In this document: positions 33,180 through 44,025 of the stretch, in pieces
Position numbering within the stretch: the stretch's first letter is position 1
Layout: every line of letters begins with the position of its first letter
Assembly: GCF_014648775.1 (NCBI RefSeq)
Contig: NZ_BMRT01000001.1
Coordinates: 930,001-994,000 of the forward strand
DNA from: Streptomyces abikoensis
GTDB lineage: Bacteria > Actinomycetota > Actinomycetes > Streptomycetales > Streptomycetaceae
Direction: 5' to 3'
DNA length: 64,000 nt
Made by a program: the position numbers and the translations under genes
Notes under the pieces: model-generated
The model's database searches: none
What the model was told of the DNA's origin: nothing
The model's input: the letters and a program-made list of their open reading frames with translations, nothing else

Positions 33180-34802
33180 TCATCCCGGCGTCGAGCCGGT
33201 GACGGTGGCGAGGGCTTGGTGGAGGGTGTCGCCGGCCGGGTGGTCCCGCCAGCGGGCGGCGATGTGGCCGTCGGGGCGGACGAGCAGCGCTCCGTGCGGG
33301 CCGAGCCCGCACACGTCGGCGTGCTCGCCGGGCAGGGGCTCGACGCGCAGCGGCCAGGGCGCGGCGGCCGCCTGGCCCTCCCAGCGGGCGGGGTCCGGGG
33401 TGAGGAGGGTGAACCACTCGCCGAGGGCGTCGAGCGTGGAGCGGTGGTCCGTGAGCCAGAGGTGGGGCACGCGATGGCCCGGCTCGGCGGTGAGGACGTA
33501 GTCCGTTCCGCTGTCCGTTCCACTGTCCGTTCCGCTGTCGGACGGCTGGGGGGCGACGCCATCGGCCAGGACGGCGGTGGAGCGGTACGTGACGCCGAGC
33601 AGGAGGCCGAGCTGGGCGAAGAACCGGTCCGTCCAGGGGAGTTCGACCTGCTCCGGCGGCTCTCCACCGGCCCGGAGCTGTTCGCGGCGCCGGTTCTGCA
33701 CGCGGAGCATGAGCTGGGCGTTGGCCACCGCTTGTTGGAGCGTCCGCTCGGCGACGGGGTGTCGTTCCGCCTCGTAGGTCTCCAACAGGTCCGGACCGGC
33801 CCACCCGTTGAGCACCCCGGCCAGCTTCCAGCACAGGTTGTGCACGTCGGAGAGGCCGGTGTTCATGCCCAGGCCGCCCGTGATGGGCATCGCGTGCGCG
33901 GCGTCGCCGGCCAGCAGGATCCGGCCGTGGCGGAGGCATTCGGCCACGAACGCGTTCATCACCCAGTGCTGGACCCGCACCACGTCGACCGGTACGTCGG
34001 CGCCGGTCCCGAGGGCGCGCGAGACGAGCGCGGGCCAGTCGGCGCTCGCGGCGCCCTCGGGGGTCGGGGCGAACCAGGCCCAGCCGCCCTCGGGGTAGAC
34101 CGGGGCGAACAGCCCGTGCGTGGTGAAGTAGAGCCCGGCGGGCCGCTCGGCGCACCAGCGGTCGAGGTCGGCGTCGAAGACGACGGTGGTGAAGTCCCCC
34201 AGCGCCCCGGTCCCGGTGGTGCCGATGCCCAGGAGTCGCCGGACGGTGGAGTTCGCGCCGTCGGTGGCGAGGACGTAACGGGCGCGGACGCGGGCCTCCG
34301 CGCCGGTCCGGTGGTCGACGAGCGAGGCGACGACGCTCTCCGCCCCCTGGTCCTGGTCCAGGGCGACGAGTTCGGTGCCGAAGCGCATCGGTGCGCGCGC
34401 GGCGCCGAGCAGGGTGGGTTCGAGCCGGTCCTGGGAGGTGACCACGCCGATCACGGGGCTCTCGGGGACCGGCGCGTCGACGCCGATCATCGCCGCCGTC
34501 GCGAAGTCGCGGTCGTGGAGGGTGTCGCGGAAGCGGATGCAGCCGTACCGGGGTGCGAACGCGGCGTCCGCGATCCTGCCGGCGAGGCCGAGCCCGCGGT
34601 AGATCTCCATGGAGCGCACGTTGACCAGCCGCGAGCGGGGGAAGGGGGACAGCTCGGCGCGTTTCTCGACGAGCAGGGTCCGTACGCCCCAGCGCTCCAG
34701 GAGCGCCCGGGCGGTGAGCCCGACCGGCCCACCGCCGACGATCAGTACGGGCAGTGGGTCGTCGTCATCGCTGCCGCCGTCGGGCATGGGCATGTCCGTC
34801 AT
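33180..34802 (-). CDS. FAD-dependent aromatic monooxygenase (RebC/TcmG-like class)
   Basis: The 540-aa protein has VLIVGGGPVGLTARALLERWGV (GxGxxG), the DG motif YVLATDGANSTVRRLLGI, the second FAD motif ILLAGDAAHAMPITGGLGMNTG and a C-terminal thioredoxin-like domain ending LLVRPDGHIAARW. This is a class A flavoprotein hydroxylase using NAD(P)H and O2 on an aromatic substrate. A SGTDSGTDSGTD repeat sits in a linker. It lies 72 nt downstream of the UvrA-like gene start-to-stop (same strand) and beside a mycothiol-type enzyme, which may indicate drug modification. A role in the bisindole pathway is possible but it is 13 kb away. The start ATG at 34802 follows GGAAG. Confidence 0.87.
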   Translation of the reverse strand: MTDMPMPDGGSDDDDPLPVLIVGGGPVGLTARALLERWGVRTLLVEKRAELSPFPRSRLVNVRSMEIYRGLGLAGRIADAAFAPRYGCIRFRDTLHDRDFATAAMIGVDAPVPESPVIGVVTSQDRLEPTLLGAARAPMRFGTELVALDQDQGAESVVASLVDHRTGAEARVRARYVLATDGANSTVRRLLGIGTTGTGALGDFTTVVFDADLDRWCAERPAGLYFTTHGLFAPVYPEGGWAWFAPTPEGAASADWPALVSRALGTGADVPVDVVRVQHWVMNAFVAECLRHGRILLAGDAAHAMPITGGLGMNTGLSDVHNLCWKLAGVLNGWAGPDLLETYEAERHPVAERTLQQAVANAQLMLRVQNRRREQLRAGGEPPEQVELPWTDRFFAQLGLLLGVTYRSTAVLADGVAPQPSDSGTDSGTDSGTDYVLTAEPGHRVPHLWLTDHRSTLDALGEWFTLLTPDPARWEGQAAAAPWPLRVEPLPGEHADVCGLGPHGALLVRPDGHIAARWRDHPAGDTLHQALATVTGSTPG

Positions 34803-34874
34803 GGCAGCAATCTTCCGCACGGGGCTGCCGTCCGCAATGCCGATCCGCGCTGTCGGCCGCCGACATTGCCGACG

Positions 34875-37241
<2,367 letters not shown>

Positions 37242-37300
37242 CGTGTCTCCATCCGCCGGACGTCCGATCCGCTCCAGGAGAACACAGGATCCAGCGGGAT

Positions 37301-38119
37301 TCAGAAGGCCGAGTGGGCGAACCAGTGGGCGAGCAGGTCACGGTCGCCTTCCGAGTGGAAGGCGCCGCTCTCGCGGTCCAGGCGGCCGTAGAGGAGCAGG
37401 AGCAGGTCAGCCGCCGTTCCCCGGACCGTGGCGTCCGCGGTGTCCGGTCCGGTGGTGTCCGGTCCGGTGGTGTCGGTCACCGGACCGAAGCCGTCGGGGC
37501 GCAGGCGGATCAGCCAGTCGCCGGAGCCGTCGCCGTCCGTACCACCCGTACCCCCCGTACCGTCCATACCGTCCGTGCAGAGGAAACGGATGGTCCGGTC
37601 GGGGGCACGCAGTTCGGCGGTCCGCGGCGCGAAGAGGGACGCGAATGGCAGGTTGGTGAGGAACTCGTCGATGCCGTCCACGGCCAGGTCGCGGTCGATG
37701 CGCGGGGAGAGCCCGAGGGCGAGTTCCGCGTCGGCCCGGTGGACGAGGGTCTCGAAGAGCATGCGGCGGACCCAGAACCGGGCGTGCTGGTCGAGCCCCC
37801 AGGCCCACATGGGCGCGTCCAGGTCGGTGGTGGCGAAGACCTCGGCGGCCTGCGCGGCGCCGTCGGTCAGCCAGTCCGGGTAGCCGTCGGGGTGCTCCGG
37901 CAGGCGCAGGTCCACCTCCCGGCTGGTCGGCGGCTGCTGGACACGCCGGCGCAGCAGCTCGGTGAACCAGCGGTGCACGTGGCCGGTGTGCCGGGTCAGG
38001 TCTGCCACCGTCCACCCCGGGCAGGACGGCACCGGGGTGGAGAGGTCCGCTGCCTTGACCGTGGCGACGAATCGGGCCGTCTCGGCCACGACGGCCGCGC
38101 CGTGCTGGACGGGGTTCAT
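37301..38119 (-). CDS. maleylpyruvate isomerase/DinB-like mycothiol-dependent family protein
   Basis: The 272-aa protein has the N-terminal four-helix mycothiol-dependent domain: VPSCPGWTVADLTRHTGHVHRWF supplies the metal-binding His, and ETLVHRADAELALG supplies the His/Asp pair. A C-terminal SCP2-like domain follows. Family members use mycothiol for isomerisation, detoxification or drug modification; the substrate is unknown. A Thr/Gly/Asp repeat (TGGTGGTD) in the C-terminal half is encoded by short GGTAC/GGTCC repeats. It is the next gene upstream of the UvrA-like gene (59-nt gap), compatible with one operon. Confidence 0.85.
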   Translation of the reverse strand: MNPVQHGAAVVAETARFVATVKAADLSTPVPSCPGWTVADLTRHTGHVHRWFTELLRRRVQQPPTSREVDLRLPEHPDGYPDWLTDGAAQAAEVFATTDLDAPMWAWGLDQHARFWVRRMLFETLVHRADAELALGLSPRIDRDLAVDGIDEFLTNLPFASLFAPRTAELRAPDRTIRFLCTDGMDGTGGTGGTDGDGSGDWLIRLRPDGFGPVTDTTGPDTTGPDTADATVRGTAADLLLLLYGRLDRESGAFHSEGDRDLLAHWFAHSAF

Positions 38120-38167
38120 GCCGATGTCCCTCCGTTGGTGACGCCCCGAGCGGGAAACCCGGGCGAG

Positions 38168-38202
38168 AAAAACAGAAAAACCCCAGCTCAGCTGGGGTTT
38201 TT
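38168..38202 (-). terminator. intrinsic terminator of tRNA-Leu
   Basis: AAAAACCCCAGC, loop TGA and GCTGGGGTTTTT make a perfect 12-bp stem on the minus strand (38176-38202). TTCTGTTTTTC follows, starting 6 nt after the tRNA 3' end. The stem is nearly identical to that in the MFS leader. Confidence 0.9.
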
Positions 38203-38207
38203 CGCTG

Positions 38208-38292
38208 TGTCCGAGGGGGGACTTGAACCCCCACGCCCGATAAAGGGCACTAGCACCTCAAGCTAGCGCGTCTGCCATTCCGCCACCCGGAC
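38208..38292 (-). tRNA. tRNA-Leu, anticodon GAG
   Basis: On the minus strand the 85-nt gene starts GTCCGGGTGGCGGAATGGCA and ends with the T-arm GGGGGTTCAAGTCCCCC and the 3' acceptor strand CTCGGAC plus discriminator A. The acceptor stem pairs over 7 bp with one G-U. The anticodon loop TTGAGGT gives GAG (38257-38259 on the plus strand), reading CUC and CUU. A long variable arm (GTGCCCTTTATCGGGCGT) is typical of class II tRNA-Leu. CCA is not encoded. Confidence 0.97.
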
Positions 38293-38398
38293 CAGGTGTC
38301 TGTCTCTGCGGGGTGTTCCCCGCGGCGACATGGATAACTCTATCAAGGATTCGGAGTGCCTTTCACCAGGGATTTCTTCCGGAGCATAGGGTCCGCAC

Positions 38399-39760
38399 AT
38401 GGGCAATACGGGACATCCTCCCCGCTTCCCCGCGCCCGGTGGCGCTCCCCGGCGCTCGCCGCGGCCGTTGTCGCCGCTGCGGGAGCATCTGCGGGACACG
38501 TTCTGGTTCGCCCCGACCGCGGGGCTGGTGGGGGCCGTCCTGCTGGCCCTGGGCGTCCTGGAGCTGGACCGGCTGCTCGTCGAGGCGCTGCGCGAGCAGG
38601 GGGCGTACGACGGCATCGCGTCGCTGATCGCGGTCGCCGACGACCTGAAGGGGATCATCACGACGGTGGGCTCGGCGATGCTCACCTTCATCGGTGTGGT
38701 CTTCTCGATCTCGCTGGTCGCCCTCCAGATGGCCAGTGGCCAGATGACGCCCCGCGTGGTGCGGCTGTACGTGCGCAGCCGGATCACCAAGTGCACGTTC
38801 ACGGTGTTCCTGGCGACGTTCCTGTTCGCGCTGATGGTGCAGGCGGCGTACGAGTCCGGGGACGATCCCCGGACGATCACCACGGTGCCGGTGATCTCCG
38901 CCTCGGTGTGCGGGCTGCTGGTGCTGCTGAGCCTGGCGCTGTTCGTCGCCTATGTGAACTCGACGCTGCGGCTGATGCGGGTGAGCCACGTCATCGACCG
39001 GATCACCCGGGAGTCGTTCCGGGTGATCGACAGGCACGCGGTGGCGGAGGCCGGCCCGCCGGAGCTGCCGGCCGTCGGGGGCGAGGTGGTGCACCGTGGG
39101 CGGGCGGGGGTGCTGCGGGACGTGCACATCGCCCGGCTGGTGCGGGTGGCGCGGCGGCACGGGGTGGTGCTGCGGCTGATCCCGCGCATCGGGGACTTCG
39201 TCGTGCCCGGCACGCCGGTGCTGACCGTGCACGGGGGTCCGCCGCCGCCCGCGCGGGCGCTGCGGTACACGGTGTCGGTCGGGGTGGAGCGCACGTTCCA
39301 CCAGGACCTGGGGTTCGGGCTGCGGCAGCTGTCGGACATCGCCCAGCGGGCCCTGTCCCCCGCCGTCAACGACCCGACGACCGCCGTCGCCTGCCTGGAC
39401 CGGATCACCCAGTTCCTGGCGGCCGTCGCCGGGCGGCCGCTGGGGACGCTCCACCACCGCGACCGCCGGGGCCGGGTGCGGCTGGTGCGGGACCTGCCGG
39501 GGTGGACCGACCTCGTGGACCTCGGCTTCGCGGAGATCCGCGGCTGCGCCACCCGCAGCCCACAGGTCACCCGCCGCCTCATGGCCGCCCTCGACGACCT
39601 GCGGCTGCTCGCCCCCGAGGACCGGCGGACGCCCCTGGAGCGGCACCGTACGCTCTTGGTCCACGCCGTGGAGGGCGCGGTGCGGGAGTCGGCGGACCGG
39701 GCGTTCGCCCTGCGGCCCGACCGGCAGGGGGTCGGCAGGTCGGCGCCCGGCGAGGCGTGA
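38399..39760 (+). CDS. DUF2254 membrane protein
   Basis: The 453-aa protein has three or four N-terminal transmembrane helices (APTAGLVGAVLLALGVL; GSAMLTFIGVVFSISLVALQ; FTVFLATFLFALMVQAA; ISASVCGLLVLLSLALFVAY). It contains the DUF2254 hallmarks LQMASGQMTPRVVRLYVRS and RTFHQDLGFGLRQLSDIAQRALSPAVNDP. Function is unknown. The soluble C-terminal half is cytoplasmic by charge. The start at 38399 is an ATG; upstream alternatives lack family similarity. It appears monocistronic, followed 64 nt later by fdhD. Confidence 0.9.
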   Translation: MGNTGHPPRFPAPGGAPRRSPRPLSPLREHLRDTFWFAPTAGLVGAVLLALGVLELDRLLVEALREQGAYDGIASLIAVADDLKGIITTVGSAMLTFIGVVFSISLVALQMASGQMTPRVVRLYVRSRITKCTFTVFLATFLFALMVQAAYESGDDPRTITTVPVISASVCGLLVLLSLALFVAYVNSTLRLMRVSHVIDRITRESFRVIDRHAVAEAGPPELPAVGGEVVHRGRAGVLRDVHIARLVRVARRHGVVLRLIPRIGDFVVPGTPVLTVHGGPPPPARALRYTVSVGVERTFHQDLGFGLRQLSDIAQRALSPAVNDPTTAVACLDRITQFLAAVAGRPLGTLHHRDRRGRVRLVRDLPGWTDLVDLGFAEIRGCATRSPQVTRRLMAALDDLRLLAPEDRRTPLERHRTLLVHAVEGAVRESADRAFALRPDRQGVGRSAPGEA

Positions 39761-39824
39761 GAGCGTTGCCCGGACAGACCGCAGGCATGCCATATCCGAC
39801 GTCCGACCGTGGGGGCTGATCGAT

Positions 39825-40655
39825 TTGGGACGGGTGACCGCACGCCGCCGCGTGATACGGGTCCGCGACGGGGCCGTGAACGCCCGCCCGGACACCCTGG
39901 TGACGGAGGAGCCGCTGGAGATCCGGCTGAACGGCAAACCGCTGGCCATCACCATGCGCACCCCCGGCGACGACTTCGACCTCGCCGCCGGCTTCCTCGT
40001 CAGCGAGGGCGTCCTGGGGAGCGCGGACGAGCTGGCGAACATCGTCTACTGCGCCGGTGCGACCGCCGACGGCGGCAACACCTACAACGTCGTCGACGTC
40101 CGGCTGGCCCCCGGCGTCCCCGTCCCCGACATCACCCTCGAGCGCAACGTCTACACCACCTCCTCCTGCGGCCTGTGCGGCAAGGCCAGCCTGGACGCGG
40201 TGCGCACCACCGCCCGCTGGCCCGTCACCGACGGCCCGGCGCCGCTGCGCCTCGCGCCGGAGCTGCTCTACGCGCTCCCCGACCGGCTGCGCGAGTCGCA
40301 GCGCGTCTTCGACCGCACCGGCGGCCTCCACGCGGCGGCCCTCTTCTCACCCGACGGCGAGCTCCTGGACGTCCGCGAGGACGTGGGCCGGCACAACGCC
40401 GTCGACAAACTCGTGGGCGCCGCGCTGCGCCAGGGGCGGCTGCCGCTGGCCGGGAGCGTGCTGATGGTCTCCGGGCGCGCCTCGTTCGAGCTGGCGCAGA
40501 AGGCCGTCATGGCCGGGATCCCGGTCCTGGCGGCGGTCTCGGCGCCGTCGTCGCTCGCCGTCGACCTGGCGGCGGAGACGGGGATGACGCTGATCGGGTT
40601 CCTGCGGGGCTCGTCGATGAACATCTACGCCGGGGAGCAGCGCGTGGCGGTGTGA
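39825..40655 (+). CDS. fdhD: FdhD, formate dehydrogenase accessory sulfurtransferase
   Basis: FdhD passes sulfur from a cysteine desulfurase (IscS) to the molybdenum cofactor of formate dehydrogenase. The 276-aa protein has EEPLEIRLNG, TPGDDFDLAAGFLVSEG, the catalytic pair SSCGLCGK (Cys115, Cys118), EDVGRHNAVDKLVG and SGRASFELAQKA. The likely start is TTG at 39825, giving the usual MGRVT start; a GTG at 39834 is possible. No formate dehydrogenase gene occurs in the window. The stop lies in a 14-bp tandem repeat. Confidence 0.95.
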   Translation: MGRVTARRRVIRVRDGAVNARPDTLVTEEPLEIRLNGKPLAITMRTPGDDFDLAAGFLVSEGVLGSADELANIVYCAGATADGGNTYNVVDVRLAPGVPVPDITLERNVYTTSSCGLCGKASLDAVRTTARWPVTDGPAPLRLAPELLYALPDRLRESQRVFDRTGGLHAAALFSPDGELLDVREDVGRHNAVDKLVGAALRQGRLPLAGSVLMVSGRASFELAQKAVMAGIPVLAAVSAPSSLAVDLAAETGMTLIGFLRGSSMNIYAGEQRVAV

Positions 40656-40679
40656 GATCCGCGCTGTGAGATCCGCGCT
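40652..40679. repeat. 14-bp tandem repeat at the fdhD stop
   Basis: GTGAGATCCGCGCT at 40652-40665 is repeated exactly at 40666-40679. The first unit includes the fdhD stop (TGA 40653-40655). It lies in the 72-nt gap before the convergent GAP1-like gene. Confidence 0.85.
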
Positions 40680-40727
40680 GTGCGCTCCCGGCGCGCGGGG
40701 CGCTTCCGTCAGGCGCGGGACGTTCCG

Positions 40728-43229
40728 TCAGGCACGGGGTGGGCGGGCGCGCCAGCGGCCGCTGAGTCTGCCCAGCACCCCGAAGCGGTCCCACTCGTGG
40801 AACATCTCCGCCCACGGGCCGCCCACCTGCCGCAGACAGCGGCGGATCTCCTCGACGTCCTCAGTGGACATCCGGCGTACCTCGGGCCGCAGCACCGAGT
40901 TGAGCAGTTCGGTGCGGATCTCGTCCCAGACCGGGGTGACGTCGGGGGCGGTGTGCCAGGCGACGAAGCAGACGGCGGCGTAGGTGGGGGTGCGGCGCAG
41001 CAGGTCGCGCACCTCGTCGCCCTGCGCCTCGCGGGCGTAGGCCTGGAGCAGGTACTCGTCCTCGGCGAGGACGAGGTCGGGCAGCTCGCCGGGGGCCGGG
41101 GGCGGGTCCATGCACAGCAGGTGGCGGGCGAGGGCGTCGCCGAGCCGCTCCTCGATGCCGGCCTCCAGCGGCTCGGCCTGGCGGCGCAGGCTCACCACGC
41201 GCGCGGCGCAGCCGGGCAGGGCGGCGCCGGTGGCGAGGTCACCGGCCTGTTCGAGGAGGAGCAGGGCGGCGTGCTCGCGCGGCGGGAGCTCGGTGCCGTC
41301 GCCGAGGACGCTCTTGAGGAGGGTCTTGGCCAGGCGGGGCGCCACGGGGTCGTCGGGGGCGCCGGTGAGCGCCGCCCGGACGAAGGGCTCGTCCAGGCCG
41401 GCGGCGTGGACGGCGCCCGGCGCGATGCCCTCCAGCAGGACGACGGCCTCCAGAGTGCCGAGCGGTTCGTCGCCCCAGACGAGGCGGTAGGCCGTGCGCA
41501 GGACGGACGGGGCGTCCTGGTGCTCGGGCCCGGCGGTCTTCACCAGGGCGTGCAGCAGGGCCGGGCGGTCCTCGTAGTCGGAGTGGACGTCGGCGTAGCC
41601 GTCGGTGTGGTCGTCGTCGTGGCCGGCGGTGTGGCCGGTGCCGCTGTCGGCGTCGTGGTGGCCCGCGTTGTGGCCGGCCCTGTCCCTCGCGGCGCTCTCG
41701 GACCGGCGCAGGGCGGACATCGGCATGGCGGCGGCCATCCGGAGGTGGGGGCGCCCGGCGAGGTCGGCGCGGGGGAGCTCGGCGGCGAGGAGGCGGGTGA
41801 TGGGGCGGGGGTCGTCGGTGGCGGCGGTGTGGTCGAGGGAGTCGAGCACGGCGGTGCGCAGCCGGGGGTGGGCGTCGAGGGCGGCCCGTACGACCTTGCG
41901 GTCCGGGGAGGCCTCGTCGAGCAGGGCGGCGGTCAGCCGGGCGGTGAGCACGGGCAGGACGGCCTCGTGCTCGACCCGCAGGGCCTCGGCCAGGCGCAGG
42001 AGCGTGAGGAAGCGGACGAGCGGGGTGTCGGGCGAGTCGGCCGCCCGGACCAGCTCGGACCGCAGGTCGCGTCTGAGGGGGGCGGCGGCCGAACGGCAGG
42101 AGGGCGCGGCGAACTCCTCGGTGAGCGCGGCGAGGACCGTCCACTCCTCGGGGGTGCGGTCGGTGCCGCCGGCGGCGAGGGTGGCGAGCAGCCGGGCCCG
42201 CAGGGCGGTGTCGAGGCTGTCGCCGGGCGCGTGACCACGGGCCCAGCGGGCGGCGGCCGTACGGCCGTTCGAGTCGAGGGGGATGCCTTCGCGGGCGGCG
42301 AGGGCGGCGAGCCGGTCGGCCTCGTCGCCGGGGCCGCGCCCGCCGCCGAGGCCCAGGGGGACGCCCGTACGGCGCGTCGCCTCGGCGAACAGGGCGGGCT
42401 GGCCCGCCAGCCAGATCCGGGCCGCGACGGACGCCCACAGGTCCCGCTCGGCGCGGGCGGGGCTGGAGGGGCCGCCGGTGCAGTCGTGGACCCGGTAGCG
42501 GTGCTGGGCGGAGGCGGAGACGTGGTCGAAATCGGCGTCGGGGAAGGCGCCGACGATCTGCTGCCGGGCGAGCATGGGGTGCCGGGTGTACGTGGTGAAG
42601 GTGAGCCGGTCGGCGAGGTCGCGCGGCAGGACGGCGCTGGCGACGGCGATCCAGTAGGCGGTGGCGGCGCTGTCCCGCTCGATGACGAGGAGCTGCTGGG
42701 CGTCGGGGGTGCGGAAAAGCGTCCGGACGTCGGCGAGGAAGGGTTCGAGGCGCTCGGCACGGGCGCGGACGAACTCGAGCAGCCCCTGTTTGTCGATGCG
42801 CCGGGCGGGGACGAACCCGGCCAGCGGCTCGGGGGCGCCGCCCTCGGGCGTGCGGTCGGACCAGGAGGGGGACTCCCAGGCCTCGATGGGCAGCAGGCCG
42901 CCGGGCAGCCGGGCGCCCTCGGGCAGGCGCACGGCGTGGGCGTGGAAGTTGCCGTGCCGGCCGGCGCGCCCGGGGCCGGTGCGGACGGTGCGGCACAGCA
43001 GTCTGCTGCCGTCGGAGAGGCGGTTGTGGCTGAACGCCACGGGGAAGTCGGCGAGTTCCTCGGTGGAGGGGCAGTCGGGGGCGTCGTGGGGCGGTTCGTA
43101 GCCGATGAGCTGCTCCGCCTCCCCCAGCAGGGTGATGGGCAGTTCGGGGCTGGCGGCGGTGAAGCGGAAGCCGGAGCCGTCGGGGGCCGTGGTGGCGGTC
43201 GAGGTGTAGTGCAGCTGCTGGAGATTCAC
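40728..43229 (-). CDS. second GAP1-like protein, stand-alone paralogue
   Basis: The 833-aa protein begins LQQLHYTSTATTAPDGSGFRF and continues with PVAFSHNRLSDGSRLLCRTV, GNFHAHAVRLPEG and TFTTYTRHPMLARQQ. It is colinear with the GAP1-like protein of the GTPase operon over its whole length, down to the closing WRARP. A His/Asp/Gly-rich insert (GHNAGHHDADSG then TAGHDDDHTDG) interrupts the helical C-terminal part. No GTPase gene is adjacent: fdhD lies on one side and a MarR gene on the other. It may therefore interact with the GTPases encoded 10-15 kb away or with another locus. The GTG start at 43229 aligns with the paralogue's start. Confidence 0.85.
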   Translation of the reverse strand: MNLQQLHYTSTATTAPDGSGFRFTAASPELPITLLGEAEQLIGYEPPHDAPDCPSTEELADFPVAFSHNRLSDGSRLLCRTVRTGPGRAGRHGNFHAHAVRLPEGARLPGGLLPIEAWESPSWSDRTPEGGAPEPLAGFVPARRIDKQGLLEFVRARAERLEPFLADVRTLFRTPDAQQLLVIERDSAATAYWIAVASAVLPRDLADRLTFTTYTRHPMLARQQIVGAFPDADFDHVSASAQHRYRVHDCTGGPSSPARAERDLWASVAARIWLAGQPALFAEATRRTGVPLGLGGGRGPGDEADRLAALAAREGIPLDSNGRTAAARWARGHAPGDSLDTALRARLLATLAAGGTDRTPEEWTVLAALTEEFAAPSCRSAAAPLRRDLRSELVRAADSPDTPLVRFLTLLRLAEALRVEHEAVLPVLTARLTAALLDEASPDRKVVRAALDAHPRLRTAVLDSLDHTAATDDPRPITRLLAAELPRADLAGRPHLRMAAAMPMSALRRSESAARDRAGHNAGHHDADSGTGHTAGHDDDHTDGYADVHSDYEDRPALLHALVKTAGPEHQDAPSVLRTAYRLVWGDEPLGTLEAVVLLEGIAPGAVHAAGLDEPFVRAALTGAPDDPVAPRLAKTLLKSVLGDGTELPPREHAALLLLEQAGDLATGAALPGCAARVVSLRRQAEPLEAGIEERLGDALARHLLCMDPPPAPGELPDLVLAEDEYLLQAYAREAQGDEVRDLLRRTPTYAAVCFVAWHTAPDVTPVWDEIRTELLNSVLRPEVRRMSTEDVEEIRRCLRQVGGPWAEMFHEWDRFGVLGRLSGRWRARPPRA

Positions 43230-43409
43230 CTGACACCTCGTCTCGCCTCGGCCCACTTGTATATGTTCTCCAGCCCTGTGTAACGGGTGGTCGGCCCGGA
43301 CGGGCCGCCGCCACGCCTCTGACTTGCCACCGTCTTCCCATGGTCGCCCCACTTGCGGGTGACATCCCACCAGATCCTGGGCGTCGGCGCCCGGGCTTTG
43401 GCGGGAAGT

Positions 43410-43913
43410 TCAGCCGCCGTCCCGGGCTCCGCTGCCGTCCCGGTCGTTGCCGCCGTCCCGGTCTCCGCTCGGCGGGTTGTCCGTCACGACGCGGGAGAGG
43501 AGGGCCAGGAAGAGCTCGCGCTCGGCGGGGGTGAGCGCGGCGAGGAGGGCCTCGTTCGCCTCGTCGCCGAGTTTGGTGAGGCGGGCGAGCCGGCGGCGGC
43601 CGGCGGGGGTGAGCGCGATGGCGTTCTTCCGGCGGTCGGCGGGGTCGGGCGTCCGGGTGACGAGCTCCTGGGCCTGGAGGTCGTTGAGGATGCCGACCAT
43701 GTCCTTGGGGTCGAAGCCGGTGGTGCGGCCGAGCTCGGCCTGGGCCACGGGGCCGAGGTCGGCGACGGCGGAGAGCACGGCGTGGTGCGGCATCCGCATG
43801 CCGTCCTGGGCGAGCGCCTCGGCCACGAGGCGGCGGCCGCGCGCGGAGGCGCGGTTGAGCAGCCAGCTGGGGAGGGCCTGGATGCGGGTGAGGGCGGGCT
43901 CGTCGTCTGCCAT
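43410..43913 (-). CDS. MarR-family transcriptional regulator
   Basis: The 167-aa protein has a winged-helix MarR domain: LPSWLLNRASARGRRLVAEAL, PHHAVLSAVADLGPVAQAELGR, TTGFDPKDMVGILNDLQAQELVTRTPDPADRRKNAIALT with the DxRR wing, and LTPAGRRRLARL. The C-terminal tail is a low-complexity Asp/Gly/Arg stretch. It is divergent from a quinone-oxidoreductase-like gene, and the 112-nt gap carries two matching operator-like sites. It likely represses both itself and that gene, as MarR proteins with divergent oxidoreductases commonly do in response to electrophiles or phenolics. Confidence 0.92.
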   Translation of the reverse strand: MADDEPALTRIQALPSWLLNRASARGRRLVAEALAQDGMRMPHHAVLSAVADLGPVAQAELGRTTGFDPKDMVGILNDLQAQELVTRTPDPADRRKNAIALTPAGRRRLARLTKLGDEANEALLAALTPAERELFLALLSRVVTDNPPSGDRDGGNDRDGSGARDGG

Positions 43914-43934
43914 GGGACGAGCCTAGCCGAAACC

Positions 43935-43992
43935 GTTGGACTTCCCAATGAAGTCGTGTAGCGTAGGGACTACCAACGTTGGGGATTCCAAT
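43935..43992. promoter_or_regulatory. two MarR operator-like sites in the divergent promoter
   Basis: GTTGG-N5-CCAAT occurs at 43935-43949 and again at 43978-43992, centres 43 bp apart (about four helical turns). The second site overlaps a perfect palindrome CCAACGTTGG (43973-43982). They lie between the marR start and the oxidoreductase start, as expected for autoregulation. Confidence 0.65.
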
Positions 43993-44025
43993 GAATTCCC
44001 GGCCTGACTGTGCGGGGGTGCGACG

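Noticed and set aside
33180..34802. Assignment of this monooxygenase as the cluster's RebC
   Set aside because: Its sequence type would allow it, but it is separated from the bisindole genes by the entire GTPase operon and pairs with the UvrA-like gene; kept only as a possibility.
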